From Schlesneria paludicola DSM 18645 (GTDB lineage Bacteria > Planctomycetota > Planctomycetia > Planctomycetales > Planctomycetaceae): 64,000 nt of DNA. Every line of letters starts with the position of its first letter. Position 1 is the first letter of the stretch. Both the position numbers and the translations under genes were made by a program. The stretch lies in the NCBI GenBank assembly GCA_945876035.1, contig CAMCMU010000001.1:146008-210007 (forward strand). Reading direction: 5' to 3'. The notes under the pieces are model-generated. The model ran no database searches. It was not told the DNA's origin and saw only the letters and a list, made by a program, of their open reading frames with translations. Of the stretch, positions 9,647 through 19,186 are shown piece after piece.

Positions 9647-10900
9647 ATGAAGCGAACTTTTCGTTTTCTGGGCACGATTCTGCTGGTTTTGGCGTCGTCT
9701 GCGTTGCATAGCGCGGCGAACGAGTTTTTTTTCAAGGCGAATGATCGCGTCTTGTTTCTGGGCGACAGTATTACCGAGCAGTACCAATACTCGACCGATC
9801 TGGAACTGTATTTGACCACGCGGTTTCCGACGTGGAATCTGACGTTTATCAACGCCGGGATCGGCGGTGACCGCGCGCAGGGTGGAATGAAACGCTTTCA
9901 AGAACACGTGCTGTCCGAAAACCCAACCGCAATAACGATCAACTTTGGGATGAATGATGCCGGATATGGAAAGTTCGATGAGACTCTTCAGAAGCCGTTT
10001 CTCGATGGGATTGAAGCCATGCTGAAGATGGCACATCAAGCGGGAGTCCGCGTTGCTCTCGTTTCACCGAATGCAGTTGATCGTCGAGTTCAGGAGCGGT
10101 TTCGTCTTTATCTGGAAACACAAAAACAATTCTATGCGCCTCTGAAAATGCTGGCAACAAATCACAACGCGACCTTCGTCGATCAATATGCAAAGACGCG
10201 ATCAGGACTGGAGAAAATGGAAGCCGAACAGGCAGCATCTGTGATACCGTTTGGTGACGGCTTTCACACGTCCTCAAATGGTGGACTTTTCATGGCTCAC
10301 GCAATTTTGACAGGGATGAATGCTCCTGCGTTGGTCAGTCATGTTCGAATCGACGCCACTATCTTCGGACGGGGGACAGGATCTAATGTGAATAACTGTT
10401 CAATCAGCGATGAAGCCAAAACAGATCATGGCGTTCGGTTTGACCGAGTTGACCAAGCTCTTCCATTGCCTGTTCAGCCCGAATGGTTCTCGCTGCTGCC
10501 ATACGTGAATCATTTGGAAGATCTCAATCGCTATGGATTAGCAGTTTCTGGTCTTGCCCCCGGAAAATATTCCATCAAGATTGACGGCGTCGACGTCGCA
10601 ATTCATTCGAATGACGAACTGGAGCAAGGCGTGAACCTTGGTAACGTCACTGCCGGCCCGATCTACAATCAGGCACAGAACGTATTGGAAGCAATCAATG
10701 CCAAAAACAAAATTGTTCATAGCCGATTTCGAAGTGTCGTGATGGCTAGTATTCCTGATTGGTTGTCTGATGTTGCCGCTGAAAGAAAGCCACGGGAACT
10801 CGCGCAGCGATCGGACCAAATCAATGCCCTGCAGTCCGAAATCTACCGGATGGTTAAACCAATCCAACACCGATTTGAGGTTGTGATGTTGGTCAAATGA
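9647..10900 (+). CDS. secreted SGNH/GDSL hydrolase
   Basis: A 417-residue protein with a Sec signal peptide (hydrophobic LGTILLVLASSALHSAA, likely cleavage near residue 24) and an SGNH esterase/lipase domain over residues 30-230. Block I is LGDSITEQ with the nucleophile Ser, block II is NAGIGGDR, block III is INFGMNDAG with the oxyanion Asn, and block V is DGFHTS with the catalytic Asp and His. The remaining about 190 residues look like a beta-rich accessory region (YSIKIDGVDVAIHSND) of the kind found downstream of SGNH domains in planctomycete carbohydrate-active proteins. It probably removes acyl or acetyl groups from polysaccharides outside the cytoplasm; the substrate is inference. The gene stands alone in gene-poor DNA. 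ATG at 9647 follows a weak GAG. Confidence 0.9.
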   Translation: MKRTFRFLGTILLVLASSALHSAANEFFFKANDRVLFLGDSITEQYQYSTDLELYLTTRFPTWNLTFINAGIGGDRAQGGMKRFQEHVLSENPTAITINFGMNDAGYGKFDETLQKPFLDGIEAMLKMAHQAGVRVALVSPNAVDRRVQERFRLYLETQKQFYAPLKMLATNHNATFVDQYAKTRSGLEKMEAEQAASVIPFGDGFHTSSNGGLFMAHAILTGMNAPALVSHVRIDATIFGRGTGSNVNNCSISDEAKTDHGVRFDRVDQALPLPVQPEWFSLLPYVNHLEDLNRYGLAVSGLAPGKYSIKIDGVDVAIHSNDELEQGVNLGNVTAGPIYNQAQNVLEAINAKNKIVHSRFRSVVMASIPDWLSDVAAERKPRELAQRSDQINALQSEIYRMVKPIQHRFEVVMLVK

Positions 10901-11772
10901 AAGACGACATGTGGACCATGCTGACTGCCCAACAGATCTCCCATGACTTTTGAAGTTGAACATACGAAATCACGATCTTCGAATCATGAGGTGTGTGACA
11001 TCGGCCCGGGGGTCGTGAATCTGGTGGGTCTCGTTTCGTTCGTGATCTCCCCGTACCGGGTTTGTTTTAAGCCTAGTGGTTATGGGTCGTTGTTGGTCGA
11101 GCAACTTCAGAGTTGGCGTGCGAAAACACTGCGGATCGTGGTTGTTGATCGAGGCTCGTTCGTCCCTTTCTGGCCATCTGCAGTCCCTCTTGGTCACTGC
11201 GGTGCGCAGTGCGACCTCATGCCTCAGGTTGTTGGCTTCGAGAGACCACCGCATGACCACCTTGTTTTTGCGAGCGGCGGCTACGGGCAAAGGTCTTAAT
11301 CCCTCGGCCGTGTGGTGTTTTTAGATCACCTCAGTGTCGTCGGTGGCCATGCTTAGCAGTCGTTTCGCGAATGCCGAGTGTTCGTCGTCACGAAGAAGCA
11401 GAGGGCTCAGTGCCGATTCTTCGACGATATGACCGCCGCCGCCTCGATTTCTGAAACGTTACTACCCGCCGAAGCGATTGTCATCTCTCTCACGGTTTCA
11501 CAGCCGCTGACGTTGGTAGCCGGACACTGAATCAGTGGCAAACGGTCCGACGATGTCCGTCTCGGTCAATCGATTACCGTAGATCGGAAAAAGGAATGAC
11601 CGCTCTCGATCATTCGAGATCTCTGCGGCGAGATTCGCTAACTCGCTAGGCAACGTCTGTGATGTCCGCAGGGGCCGTTAGATCACTCCTAAGGAATCCG
11701 GAAAAAAGAGCTCGCCAGGGTATTGAAAATCATCAGACCGGCCACAGGAGCACAGAACCGAATTGAACGAAA
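10901..11772. other. 870-bp intergenic region, no supported gene
   Basis: Overlapping frames on both strands at 10943-11299 and 10970-11290 are complementary shadows of one another, with no domain and odd composition. I could not recognise a decayed family. The stretch separates a plus-strand hydrolase from the 3' end of queC, so it is a convergent region. No long hairpin with a T-tract was found. Confidence 0.5.
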
Positions 11773-12504
11773 CTAGTTTCTTGTCGATTCGTTCTGAGGG
11801 TGCGCCGGCACATAGATAGCAGGGTCATTGATGCCCAATTCAGAAAATCCCCTTAACCGTATTGCGCATGAGTCACATCGCCCGCAAGCGTGACCGTTGG
11901 AGTCAGGGTCGTAGCAACTGTGTGTGATCCCGTAGTCGATCCCCAATGACAAGCCTTGGCGGATGATGTCTGCCTTAGTCAAATTGATCAGAGGAGCATG
12001 CACTTGCCAAGAGACCGTGCCTTCCACACCAGACTTCGTGGCAATATTTGCGAGTCGACAAAAGGCCTCGATAAAATTCGGCCGACAATCGGGATAGCCA
12101 CTATAGTCAACAGCCGTCACGCCAATAAAAAGATCGGTTGCACCAAGGACTTCGGCCCAGCCGAGCGCGACTGATAGAAAGATGGTATTCCGAGCCGGTA
12201 CATACGTGATTGGAATTCCGGTAGTGAGTTCCTCTTCGGAACGATCCTTGGGCACGTCAATATTATCCGTCAGAGCTGATCCACCGAAAATGCGCAGATC
12301 GAGCGGAACCACGCTGTGGTGTTTCACTCCCAGTGATGCACAGACCCGATTGGCAGCGGCCAACTCGTAGCGATGCCTCTGACCGTAGTCGAATGACAAT
12401 GCGAACGGTTCAAACCCTTCCTTGATGGAAAGAGCCAGTGTCGTGGCAGAATCGAGACCACCACTCACGAGAACAACAGCTCGACGACTTTCGCTCAAAC
12501 TCAT
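11773..12504 (-). CDS. queC: 7-cyano-7-deazaguanine synthase
   Basis: QueC converts 7-carboxy-7-deazaguanine to preQ0 with ATP and ammonia, on the route to queuosine in tRNA and to deazaguanine DNA modifications. The 243-residue protein shows the PP-loop [15 protein letters not shown] at about residues 11-25, [11 protein letters not shown], the conserved [11 protein letters not shown], and the zinc-binding C-terminal [17 protein letters not shown] with its four cysteines. Length is normal (220-245). ATG at 12504 is preferred because GGAGG lies seven bases upstream; the GTG one codon earlier is less likely. No queD, queE or queF is adjacent, so the gene is an orphan of its pathway here. No preQ1 riboswitch was recognised in the 5' region. 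Confidence 0.96.
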   Translation of the reverse strand: MSLSESRRAVVLVSGGLDSATTLALSIKEGFEPFALSFDYGQRHRYELAAANRVCASLGVKHHSVVPLDLRIFGGSALTDNIDVPKDRSEEELTTGIPITYVPARNTIFLSVALGWAEVLGATDLFIGVTAVDYSGYPDCRPNFIEAFCRLANIATKSGVEGTVSWQVHAPLINLTKADIIRQGLSLGIDYGITHSCYDPDSNGHACGRCDSCAIRLRGFSELGINDPAIYVPAHPQNESTRN

Positions 12505-12673
12505 CACGCTCCTCCAATCTGAGGCAAAGGCTGGGTTGCTGCGGAAAAACCTCTGTTCGACAGAACGCGGGGTAGTCCGCCACGTTGTTAGGCCGCGATG
12601 TGAACCGTCACCGGCTAGAATGATTTCGCCTGCGTCTGTTCCAATGGATTAGGCGATTCCAGTGAGCTTGCCC

Positions 12674-13306
12674 TTACCGCAATGCTTTTGGGCGAGCAAG
12701 GATTTCGTTCAGTACGATTGCTTGTTGCAATCCGTTGGGATCGCGTAGCGTTCGCGCGATGGGGTGAATGTTTCCAGCTCGATGAATCGCATCAGATGCG
12801 GCATCGGAGCCGATATCGCGATGCGCAGCGAATGTCATGTCTTGCTTAACCGCTTCGCTGATCCGATTGGAATCGATTGCACCTTGGAATTGGCCTTGTC
12901 GTACCGACGCCTGAAGAGAGGGCAGTGATTCTCGGTGAGAGGTTTTTAGCAGCGCAACGGATTGCTTAGGCTCATTCGAATTCGGTGGCCTGTTTTTTCG
13001 CTCCCTCTTGCTGTCCTTGATGGATCGAGTCCCCCTCTGCGCTCGGGATTGCTTCGGCTTCTGCGGCGATGCGACTGCGGGAGTTGTTTCCTGCTGCGGG
13101 TTGCCGCCCAAGACATCCTGTAAAAAAATTTCGAGGTCGCTCTGTTTTCGGATATTTGCACCCGTTTTTGGCTGCGATGCTCGATTGATTTGATTTCCTT
13201 GGACTAGGTTCACGATCCAGCTGACCACGGAGACTGTGAAGATGACCAAGCCGACGAGTTCTCCAAATGTGATCGCAAGCATCGCTGGGGGTATGAAGGT
13301 CATCAT
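12674..13306 (-). CDS. planctomycete membrane protein of unknown function, FloA neighbour
   Basis: A 210-residue protein with one N-terminal membrane helix (residues 12-36, FGELVGLVIFTVSVVSWIVN) and a long basic, disordered cytoplasmic region rich in Lys, Arg, Ser and Pro. It ends in a short conserved-looking block, GLQQAIVLNEILARPKALR. I recall that terminal motif from other planctomycete proteins, but cannot name a function. It lies 37 bases downstream of floA on the same strand, suggesting one transcript nfeD-floA-this gene and a role at the FloA membrane microdomain. Two adjacent ATGs (13306 and 13303) could start it. Confidence 0.6.
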   Translation of the reverse strand: MMTFIPPAMLAITFGELVGLVIFTVSVVSWIVNLVQGNQINRASQPKTGANIRKQSDLEIFLQDVLGGNPQQETTPAVASPQKPKQSRAQRGTRSIKDSKRERKNRPPNSNEPKQSVALLKTSHRESLPSLQASVRQGQFQGAIDSNRISEAVKQDMTFAAHRDIGSDAASDAIHRAGNIHPIARTLRDPNGLQQAIVLNEILARPKALR

Positions 13307-13343
13307 GTTATGCGCTTTAGAACGATGGGGGTGGTTTCGTGTA

Positions 13344-14378
13344 CTACTTGGTCATACCAGTACCCGCAATCGCGGTTCTCATTTGTGTGTCTGCTTGAAC
13401 GTTTTTCAATTCGTAGTAATCCATTAACCCCAGAGTCTGTTTTCGGAACGCCTCCGCAATCGCCATCGGAACCGACGCCTCCGCAAGAACGACTTCTGCG
13501 CGATTCTTCTGCACGAGAGCGATCATTTCTTGCTCTCGTGCCGTAAAATCGGCCCGACGCTGTTCCGCCTTGGCCTGTGCCACGCGCATGTCGGCTTCTG
13601 CTTGGTCGGCGGACAAGCGGGCTCCAATGTTTTCACCGACATCAATATCCGCGATGTCAATCGATACGATTTCAAATGCTGTCTGCGCCTCTAAGCCCTG
13701 ATTGAGGACCGTTTGAGAAATCATCTCTGGATTTTCGAGGACCATTTTGTAGGAAGCCGTCGAGCCGATCGCTTGAACAATTCCTTGGCCGACACGAGCG
13801 ATGATCGTTTCTTCGGTCGCTCCACCGATCAGCTGATGAAGGTTGGTGCGCACTGTCACACGGGCACTAGCCTTCAGCAAAATACCGTCTGCAGCAACCG
13901 CATCGAGAGTGGCTTGGCCTTTGCGAGGATCGGGACAATTAATGACCTTCGGATAAACACTCGTTCGAACGGCTTCAAGAATATCGCGCCCGGCAAGATC
14001 AATTGCCTGAGCAGTCTGCCAATCGAGGTCAATACTAGCCCGATGAGCGGCCACCAAGGCGCGAATCACGTTAGGGACGTTGCCGCCGGAGAGATAGTGT
14101 GATTCCAAATCCTGGGTACTGATGGGATAAACCTCTGTTAGACCGGCCTGAACGGCTGTAATTTTTGCTCGGACAATGACGGAAGGATTCACCTTGCGGA
14201 TGGTCATCATCAGCAGATGAGTAAAGGAAATACCCGCACCCGTCATCTGGCACTGAATCCACAGGCTGATGAATTGGGCAAAGATGGCAACAAAAATCAA
14301 CGCCACCACAAACAGTACGGCGGAAATGCTGAATAACAATACCGGACTGAATTGAGCGATCACGAATGGTGTGTGCAT
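13344..14378 (-). CDS. floA: flotillin-like protein FloA
   Basis: FloA scaffolds functional membrane microdomains (lipid-raft-like) and affects membrane fluidity and protein localisation. The 344-residue protein has an N-terminal hydrophobic hairpin (residues 12-45), a band-7/PHB-like domain with [20 protein letters not shown] and the glycine-rich [14 protein letters not shown]. The C-terminal EA-rich coiled coil ([37 protein letters not shown]) is typical of flotillin oligomerisation. Length matches Bacillus FloA (about 330). The frame is open for 76 more codons into nfeD, but ATG at 14378 has GAGGAA just upstream and gives the canonical N-terminus. Upstream lies nfeD, the usual flotillin partner. 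Confidence 0.95.
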   Translation of the reverse strand: MHTPFVIAQFSPVLLFSISAVLFVVALIFVAIFAQFISLWIQCQMTGAGISFTHLLMMTIRKVNPSVIVRAKITAVQAGLTEVYPISTQDLESHYLSGGNVPNVIRALVAAHRASIDLDWQTAQAIDLAGRDILEAVRTSVYPKVINCPDPRKGQATLDAVAADGILLKASARVTVRTNLHQLIGGATEETIIARVGQGIVQAIGSTASYKMVLENPEMISQTVLNQGLEAQTAFEIVSIDIADIDVGENIGARLSADQAEADMRVAQAKAEQRRADFTAREQEMIALVQKNRAEVVLAEASVPMAIAEAFRKQTLGLMDYYELKNVQADTQMRTAIAGTGMTK

Positions 14379-14445
14379 AATTCCTCGTCGTTCTCTGAAG
14401 GATTGAACAGGTTGCTCAATTCTGAGCAGCAACCGCAGTTCACGT

Positions 14446-15024
14446 CTAACTCTGCGGGAACTCGAAGTCAAGCGGCAACGACGATGACTTCGCCGTAGCA
14501 GGTGAGTCATTCTGTTCGGGTGGCCTTCCCGGTCGAACCAACAATCGAGATCCGCGGACCGCCAGCACTTCAATCGACTGACCAAGTTCGACGATGATTC
14601 CCTCACTGAATACGTGGAATCGCTCTCCCTCCAGCAAAACTATTCCCCCCGGATTGAGCGTCGTCACGGTTGTTCCAAAATGGCCGATCAATTTCACCAT
14701 TCGAGCGAATTCTTTTGAAAACGGCATCAGTTGTTCAGGAGCGGGAGCTTCCAAAAGGACTCGTTTACCCAAGGATGTGTGTGGCAGAATGTAAAAGGCA
14801 ATTCCCACGACGAGTGGGACCAGCAACAGCTGTGCTCCGCAAAATGCATAGAAGAGATTGGGATTGGAGCTAGCCCATGCGCGGTAAGCGAATCCCAATG
14901 ATCCCACCAAAGCCACAAAGGTGACAATACCGAGTAGCCCGCCTGAAGGGATGAAGACTTCGGCGCTCAGGATACCGATACCGGCAAGCAGCAGCAGAAT
15001 TGCAAAGATTGCATTAGAGTCCAT
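14446..15024 (-). CDS. NfeD family membrane protein
   Basis: Short NfeD proteins carry membrane helices followed by an OB-fold and are encoded with flotillins, where they help form microdomains. Here residues 4-24 ([20 protein letters not shown]), then [20 protein letters not shown] and a third helix around 55-80 form the membrane part. The last about 90 residues, with [20 protein letters not shown] and VEVLAVRG-like strands, form the OB domain; the visible sequence there is [16 protein letters not shown]. No serine-protease ClpP-like domain precedes it, so it is the short form. I chose ATG at 15024; a GTG 23 codons upstream is possible but adds a non-hydrophobic leader. It directly precedes floA with a 67-bp gap. 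Confidence 0.88.
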   Translation of the reverse strand: MDSNAIFAILLLLAGIGILSAEVFIPSGGLLGIVTFVALVGSLGFAYRAWASSNPNLFYAFCGAQLLLVPLVVGIAFYILPHTSLGKRVLLEAPAPEQLMPFSKEFARMVKLIGHFGTTVTTLNPGGIVLLEGERFHVFSEGIIVELGQSIEVLAVRGSRLLVRPGRPPEQNDSPATAKSSSLPLDFEFPQS

Positions 15025-15126
15025 AACGGGCTGTAGCCATTTTTCGGGGAATGTGATCGACGGCGGACACCACGCGGTTCCAACGACAGTCACACACAGT
15101 TTAGCCGCCCATGGCGATGAGACAAC

Positions 15127-16569
15127 CTAATCATTAATCCCACCACTCTTTAAGAGTGATCCTACAAAACGTGCAGCGGGCAGAATACCCATCACATAAC
15201 TGTTTCGCCCATCGTTAATTGTAACGGTCGTGTTGGCGGAGGACTCGAATTCCCCGGCCTGCGAGACCGGTCTTAATCCGATGTCATGATCACCAACGGC
15301 CAGTTCGATGCGAAGCACCTGAATCACGTCTGGCAACAAACCCCAACATCGAGTGTCGGCGTTTTCCGTGGCCTCCCAGGCGATCCCCGCCACTGTCGCG
15401 GCCAGACTCAGGGGCGATCCTTTATCGATGTCGGTCAGTTCCTGTACAGCGTAAATCGCACCTTTCTTCATGACTCGACGAGCGACGGCTCTGGCGATAA
15501 TTTCTGTCTGGCGAGCCTCTTGTTGCCGAACGGCCATCGTCCCAATATCTGCAATCGTTGCCGTTTGGCCTTGTATGTCACCATCAACTCGCACGCAAAC
15601 CGCATCGGCAATACGTCCCAGCTTAACGACTTGAGGTACTTTAACGGGAGCGAGTGTCGGCGGAAGGCTGCGACTTGAAACAGAATTCAGAATACGATCG
15701 GCGACAAACAGTGCCGCCTGAGTCGGAATTTCTTCGTGCTCCTGTTTGATAGGACCGCGTCCAACGAGTGCAAAAACGTATAATGTCCCATAGCCTTTTG
15801 CGACAGGTTTTGAAAATTTCGCTCTCTGCAAATCGGCTTTCGCATCACGAAAGTTGGGCTCCCAGTTTGCGACTTGAACCCTAGCACGTGTTACTTCATC
15901 CTGAGTGAGTGGGGATTCCTCAGCCAACATCGCTCGGATGTAGGGACCGAGGGCGAGTTGTTTATAAGCTAACTCCATCCGCGGTTGATCAGCCTCCTCC
16001 GGTCTCGACTTTTCCGTGACCGAGGCGATGATTTGCTGTTGTTTTTCAACGACTTGGAGCGCATACGCACCAGCGTCACCTCCACCCGACATCACGTTCG
16101 AAAGCGAGAGCATGATACGAATCAGAACTTTCTCGTAGTCCTCTCCCGCATAGGCACGCCGCGTGTCGTCGGTCAGCATGGAAATCGTGAACTCGCCAGC
16201 ATCTTTTTCTTCGAGATGATCAAACCGATCGCGCACTCCTCGTAAAATGCGTTCGGAGTTTTTTGGCCGACCTGCCGCCAATTCTAGCATGGCCTTATCA
16301 AGCAAAAATGCGTCTGCTTCGTGTTTGTGCTGCTTCAGTTGTTTCTCAATGTGCCGGTCGGCATCAACCAAATTTCCGGCAAAATACGCTTCTCGAACAC
16401 TTCCAACGTGGTCGCGGTGTGAAGCACAACTCGCAAGGCAGATGCAGGTTGCTGGAAAGATCCAGGCACAGACCAAGACTGGACAGTGGCGTCTGCGTGG
16501 AGAGCCACGTTTTCGAGGTACGGCTCGTTCTCCTCGTGGCTTCATTGCGATTTTCTCGATTTGAGACAT
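15127..16569 (-). CDS. COG3014-like lipoprotein
   Basis: A 480-residue exported lipoprotein with a basic N-region, a hydrophobic core ending in the lipobox LASC (Cys near residue 48), and an alpha-helical, TPR-like region (AYFAGNLVDADRHIEKQLKQ, MLELAAGRPKNSERILRGV). A C-terminal half follows with AALFVADRILNSV and LPDVIQVLRIELAVG. Architecture and neighbours resemble COG3014 proteins, usually found beside LpoB-like lipoproteins; the biochemical role is unknown. It is followed by nfeD (103 bp) and preceded by the LpoB-like gene (79 bp), all on the minus strand. ATG at 16569 opens the frame; a second ATG at 16545 has a better-placed GAGAA and may be the true start. The family call is from pattern recall. 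Confidence 0.65.
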   Translation of the reverse strand: MSQIEKIAMKPRGERAVPRKRGSPRRRHCPVLVCAWIFPATCICLASCASHRDHVGSVREAYFAGNLVDADRHIEKQLKQHKHEADAFLLDKAMLELAAGRPKNSERILRGVRDRFDHLEEKDAGEFTISMLTDDTRRAYAGEDYEKVLIRIMLSLSNVMSGGGDAGAYALQVVEKQQQIIASVTEKSRPEEADQPRMELAYKQLALGPYIRAMLAEESPLTQDEVTRARVQVANWEPNFRDAKADLQRAKFSKPVAKGYGTLYVFALVGRGPIKQEHEEIPTQAALFVADRILNSVSSRSLPPTLAPVKVPQVVKLGRIADAVCVRVDGDIQGQTATIADIGTMAVRQQEARQTEIIARAVARRVMKKGAIYAVQELTDIDKGSPLSLAATVAGIAWEATENADTRCWGLLPDVIQVLRIELAVGDHDIGLRPVSQAGEFESSANTTVTINDGRNSYVMGILPAARFVGSLLKSGGIND

Positions 16570-16648
16570 CAGCCACGATTGGCGGCGGAACTCGTCATTG
16601 ACGTTTCTTATTTCGAACGGATCAATCCTCTGATCCTGAAATCGAACG

Positions 16649-17317
16649 TCATCCGTAATTTTTCAGCTTTCCCAAACGGGACTTGTGATATCCCTTCCGC
16701 AGTTCCGCGGACGACTTATCAGCGTGACCGCTTGCAATGTTCACGAGTTCTAGAGTCAGCAAATAGTCTCGCTGATAGTCCTTATGGTTGCTGGGTGTTG
16801 TCCCCGATGTGACTTTTGCGTAAAGCAAATAATCGAATGGCTGTTCGATTTTCTCCATCGCTGCCGTGAATGTGCGCTGTTTGCTGGGAGTAAACAAATC
16901 GTCTGGTCGAAGGCCAGATTCACGTAAACCACTCTCAACATAGCGACGATTGATCAGTTCAAACATCTCCGACTCGTTGATACACGTATCTATCTTTTCG
17001 TAAATTTGTTCACCAAAGTCACCCAATTCTTCCGCACTCTTGTTTTCCAAGCCAACGAAGCAGATTCGCTTGCGATCCGGTTGCCCGTCGTGTGCCACGT
17101 GCTGAACGTCACGCATTTGACGTCCTAACAATTGCGACACCGACGATTGAATCAGCGGTTCCCATGTCTCGGCGCCTGCAGTGTGGCTGCCCACCATATC
17201 CCGGTCATCGCCGTTCAGGATGTGTGCGAATTGTCTCCCGCGACATCCAATAGATAAATTCAACACGCCGATTGATGCCAAAAGTCCCAGTCCCTCGAGA
17301 AACTGTCGCCGATCCAT
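16649..17317 (-). CDS. LpoB-like TAT lipoprotein (penicillin-binding protein activator family)
   Basis: LpoB-type proteins reach across the periplasm to activate peptidoglycan synthases. This 222-residue protein starts MDRRQFLEGLGLLASIG, a twin-arginine leader, and has the lipobox LSIGC, so it should be a TAT-exported lipoprotein. The mature part matches the LpoB fold pattern: RICFVGLENKSAEELGDF, then EQIYEKIDTCINESEMFELI, RRYVESGLRESGLRPDDLF, YLLYAKVTSG and YLLTLELVNIASG. ATG at 17317 is favoured by GAGGAA eight bases upstream; the frame is open 25 codons further. Planctomycetes have reduced peptidoglycan machinery, so the partner is uncertain. With the COG3014-like gene downstream it forms a recurring lipoprotein pair. 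Confidence 0.8.
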   Translation of the reverse strand: MDRRQFLEGLGLLASIGVLNLSIGCRGRQFAHILNGDDRDMVGSHTAGAETWEPLIQSSVSQLLGRQMRDVQHVAHDGQPDRKRICFVGLENKSAEELGDFGEQIYEKIDTCINESEMFELINRRYVESGLRESGLRPDDLFTPSKQRTFTAAMEKIEQPFDYLLYAKVTSGTTPSNHKDYQRDYLLTLELVNIASGHADKSSAELRKGYHKSRLGKLKNYG

Positions 17318-17995
17318 GGCTCTTTTCCTCAGATTCGTGTTCGATTTATCCACCGACACTGGTCCAGCGGATCGCTTGGCCTCATGCCGCAAAGGTCATT
17401 TTGAGTCGATTGCGACCGGCGGATTTTTCTGCGGAATGACTTCCGGACGATCGCCTTGCTGATGATAATTCCTAATTCAAATTCTCGCGAGATCGAAATT
17501 GCCTTCGAAGTCAGGTCACTTGGTTCAATGGCAACCCGCGTGTCTGTTGCTATCCAAAATCCATACCGCTCGCAGGTGAATTGGTGTTTTTTCGGCGAAT
17601 TTCAACGGCCGGCGATCCTTTGTCTGGCTAGCTGTGCTGAAGTTTCGCCATTTTGATGTGCCCTAAAACTCAGAAATTTCTGAGAGTTCGTCAAATGATT
17701 TCGAACTTTTTTCGGATGCTCATGACGCGCAAATCCTGAAAAATCCAAAAAACATTCGAATTGAGGGAGGTTTAAATTGAGGGGGATTGGTCAAAACAGG
17801 GCGTTCTGGGCACCAGTTGGAGGCGGCATCTCACGAGACTGGGCTGATCCTTGAATACGAGTGGGAACGGGGCGTTAGGCCATGCCGCCCCTTCAATCAC
17901 AATCGAAGTGGATCGGCAGGCCCCCCCTCATTTGACGGATAAGCAACACCGCCAAACACAGTCCCTTGCACTCTGTTGTAATTTTCAATCGGCTG
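17318..17995. other. 680-bp intergenic region with two small palindromes
   Basis: No supported gene. It contains the exact palindrome CTCAGAAATTTCTGAG at 17670-17685, a possible operator. A GC-rich stem GGGGCG...CGCCCC lies at 17869-17891, about 105 bp past the stop of the DapA-family gene and possibly part of its 3' end. Neither has a T-tract. The middle (17640-17790) is AT-rich compared with its surroundings. Confidence 0.5.
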
Positions 17996-18919
17996 TTAAC
18001 CGGGCAGAACTGACTCCATCGCCTGATCGAGTCTCTCCAACAGCCGATCCAGTTCAGCTTTAGTTTCAGGATCAAGGCTCCATGCATGGGGTTGACGCCT
18101 TCTTTCCGTGGCAAACAAACCTCGTTTGACAAGAACATACTTTTCAACCGCCAGAAATCCATCAAGTCCGGCCTGCAGTTGCAGGCTCACCAACGCGCAA
18201 ACCGGAAAATAAATTCGATAGATTGCATCATTGTCGTGGGCTTCAAGAGCCTTCCACAACGCAACAATGGCTGAGAGAAATTCCATACCGGGCATCGTTC
18301 CCACGATTCCACGTCGAAAGCTATCGACGAGACACAGGCCTCCAGACCCTTCGTAGATTTGAGCCTCACCCCCCGTTGCGTCTCGGAGGGCCGACAGATT
18401 GGGACCTATCGGGGTCGCTTCCGGCTTGAAGCGTATCTTGTCGGAGCCGAATCGTCTCAGCAGTTCAACGCACACAGAAATGGGAATTGGCTGTCCCACA
18501 TAGCCCGACGCATCCTGAACGATCACGGGCAATCCCACGCCATCGGCCAACGCTGTGAAATAGTCTTGAACAGCGCCCTGAGGAAGCGCCGTCGAAATCG
18601 GGGGAATCGCCATCACCGCATCGGCACCCGCCTTTTCCGCCCGTTGTGCATATTGTAAGGCCTGTTTTGTTGATTCCGCTCCCACACCAGCGAAGAAAGC
18701 TCCCCGTCCGGCATTAAACTCCGCAAGTTTCTCTGTCAGTGCAAACCGTTCGTCAATTGTCAGTCGAAGCAACTCCGACACCATTCCGGTACCGAATCCG
18801 TTGGCTCCAATTTCAAAAGCCCAATCGATTTGCCGCCGTAGACTCAGGAAGTCAATGGAGTCATCGTTGAGGAACGGAGTATGTGCAATGGGGAGTACAC
18901 CAGTGATCGTTTTGAGCAT
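17996..18919 (-). CDS. DapA-family (N-acetylneuraminate/dihydrodipicolinate lyase fold) aldolase or dehydratase
   Basis: A 307-residue TIM-barrel class I aldolase of the DHDPS/NAL superfamily. Members include 2-keto-3-deoxy-sugar-acid aldolases and 5-dehydro-4-deoxyglucarate dehydratase. Visible are GVLPIAHTPF at the start, GANGFGTGMVSELLRLTIDER in place of the usual GTTGE motif, VQDASGY and the Schiff-base lysine in IRFKPEA, with a late GIVGTMPG. The altered substrate-binding motif argues against lysine biosynthesis (DapA proper). It follows the galactonate-type dehydratase and the PQQ dehydrogenase on the same strand, so cleavage of 2-keto-3-deoxy-galactonate or -gluconate to pyruvate and glyceraldehyde is the favoured role (inference). 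The ATG has GAGGA seven bases upstream. Confidence 0.85.
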   Translation of the reverse strand: MLKTITGVLPIAHTPFLNDDSIDFLSLRRQIDWAFEIGANGFGTGMVSELLRLTIDERFALTEKLAEFNAGRGAFFAGVGAESTKQALQYAQRAEKAGADAVMAIPPISTALPQGAVQDYFTALADGVGLPVIVQDASGYVGQPIPISVCVELLRRFGSDKIRFKPEATPIGPNLSALRDATGGEAQIYEGSGGLCLVDSFRRGIVGTMPGMEFLSAIVALWKALEAHDNDAIYRIYFPVCALVSLQLQAGLDGFLAVEKYVLVKRGLFATERRRQPHAWSLDPETKAELDRLLERLDQAMESVLPG

Positions 18920-19041
18920 GCCTGATCCTCTAAAAATGGCACTACGATTGTTTCGTGTTGAGGAACCAAAACCACGACGAATGTCTCAAACGTATCGCGG
19001 TGAAATGGCTTGAAATCGAACACGGCCGCACCGGGAAGGTC

Positions 19042-19089
19042 CTGTTTGTATCGGTCAATGGGGCAGGGCGCATTGACCGATACAAACAG
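19042..19089. repeat. perfect 19-bp inverted repeat, 10-nt loop
   Basis: CTGTTTGTATCGGTCAATG (19042-19060) and CATTGACCGATACAAACAG (19071-19089) are exact complements around the loop GGGCAGGGCG. It lies in the gap between two co-directional genes, 98 bp after the stop of the dehydratase gene and 123 bp before the start of the DapA-family gene. No U-tract follows it on the transcribed strand, so it could be an mRNA-stabilising or processing stem, or an inserted palindromic repeat. Confidence 0.9.
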
Positions 19090-19186
19090 CATTCCTCATT
19101 TGCAGGTTTGAAGTAGGCATGTACCGCTTGATGTTTTTCGCGGCTTTTGAATTTTTGTCAACCGATCGTGAGGATATTGGCAATGA

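Noticed and set aside
10943..11299. Complementary open frames on both strands between the SGNH hydrolase and queC
   Set aside because: Neither has a domain; both appear to be the open-frame effect of one GC-rich stretch.
12505..12673. Possible preQ1 riboswitch at queC
   Set aside because: The base pattern for a preQ1 aptamer was not seen upstream of the start; queC stands alone.
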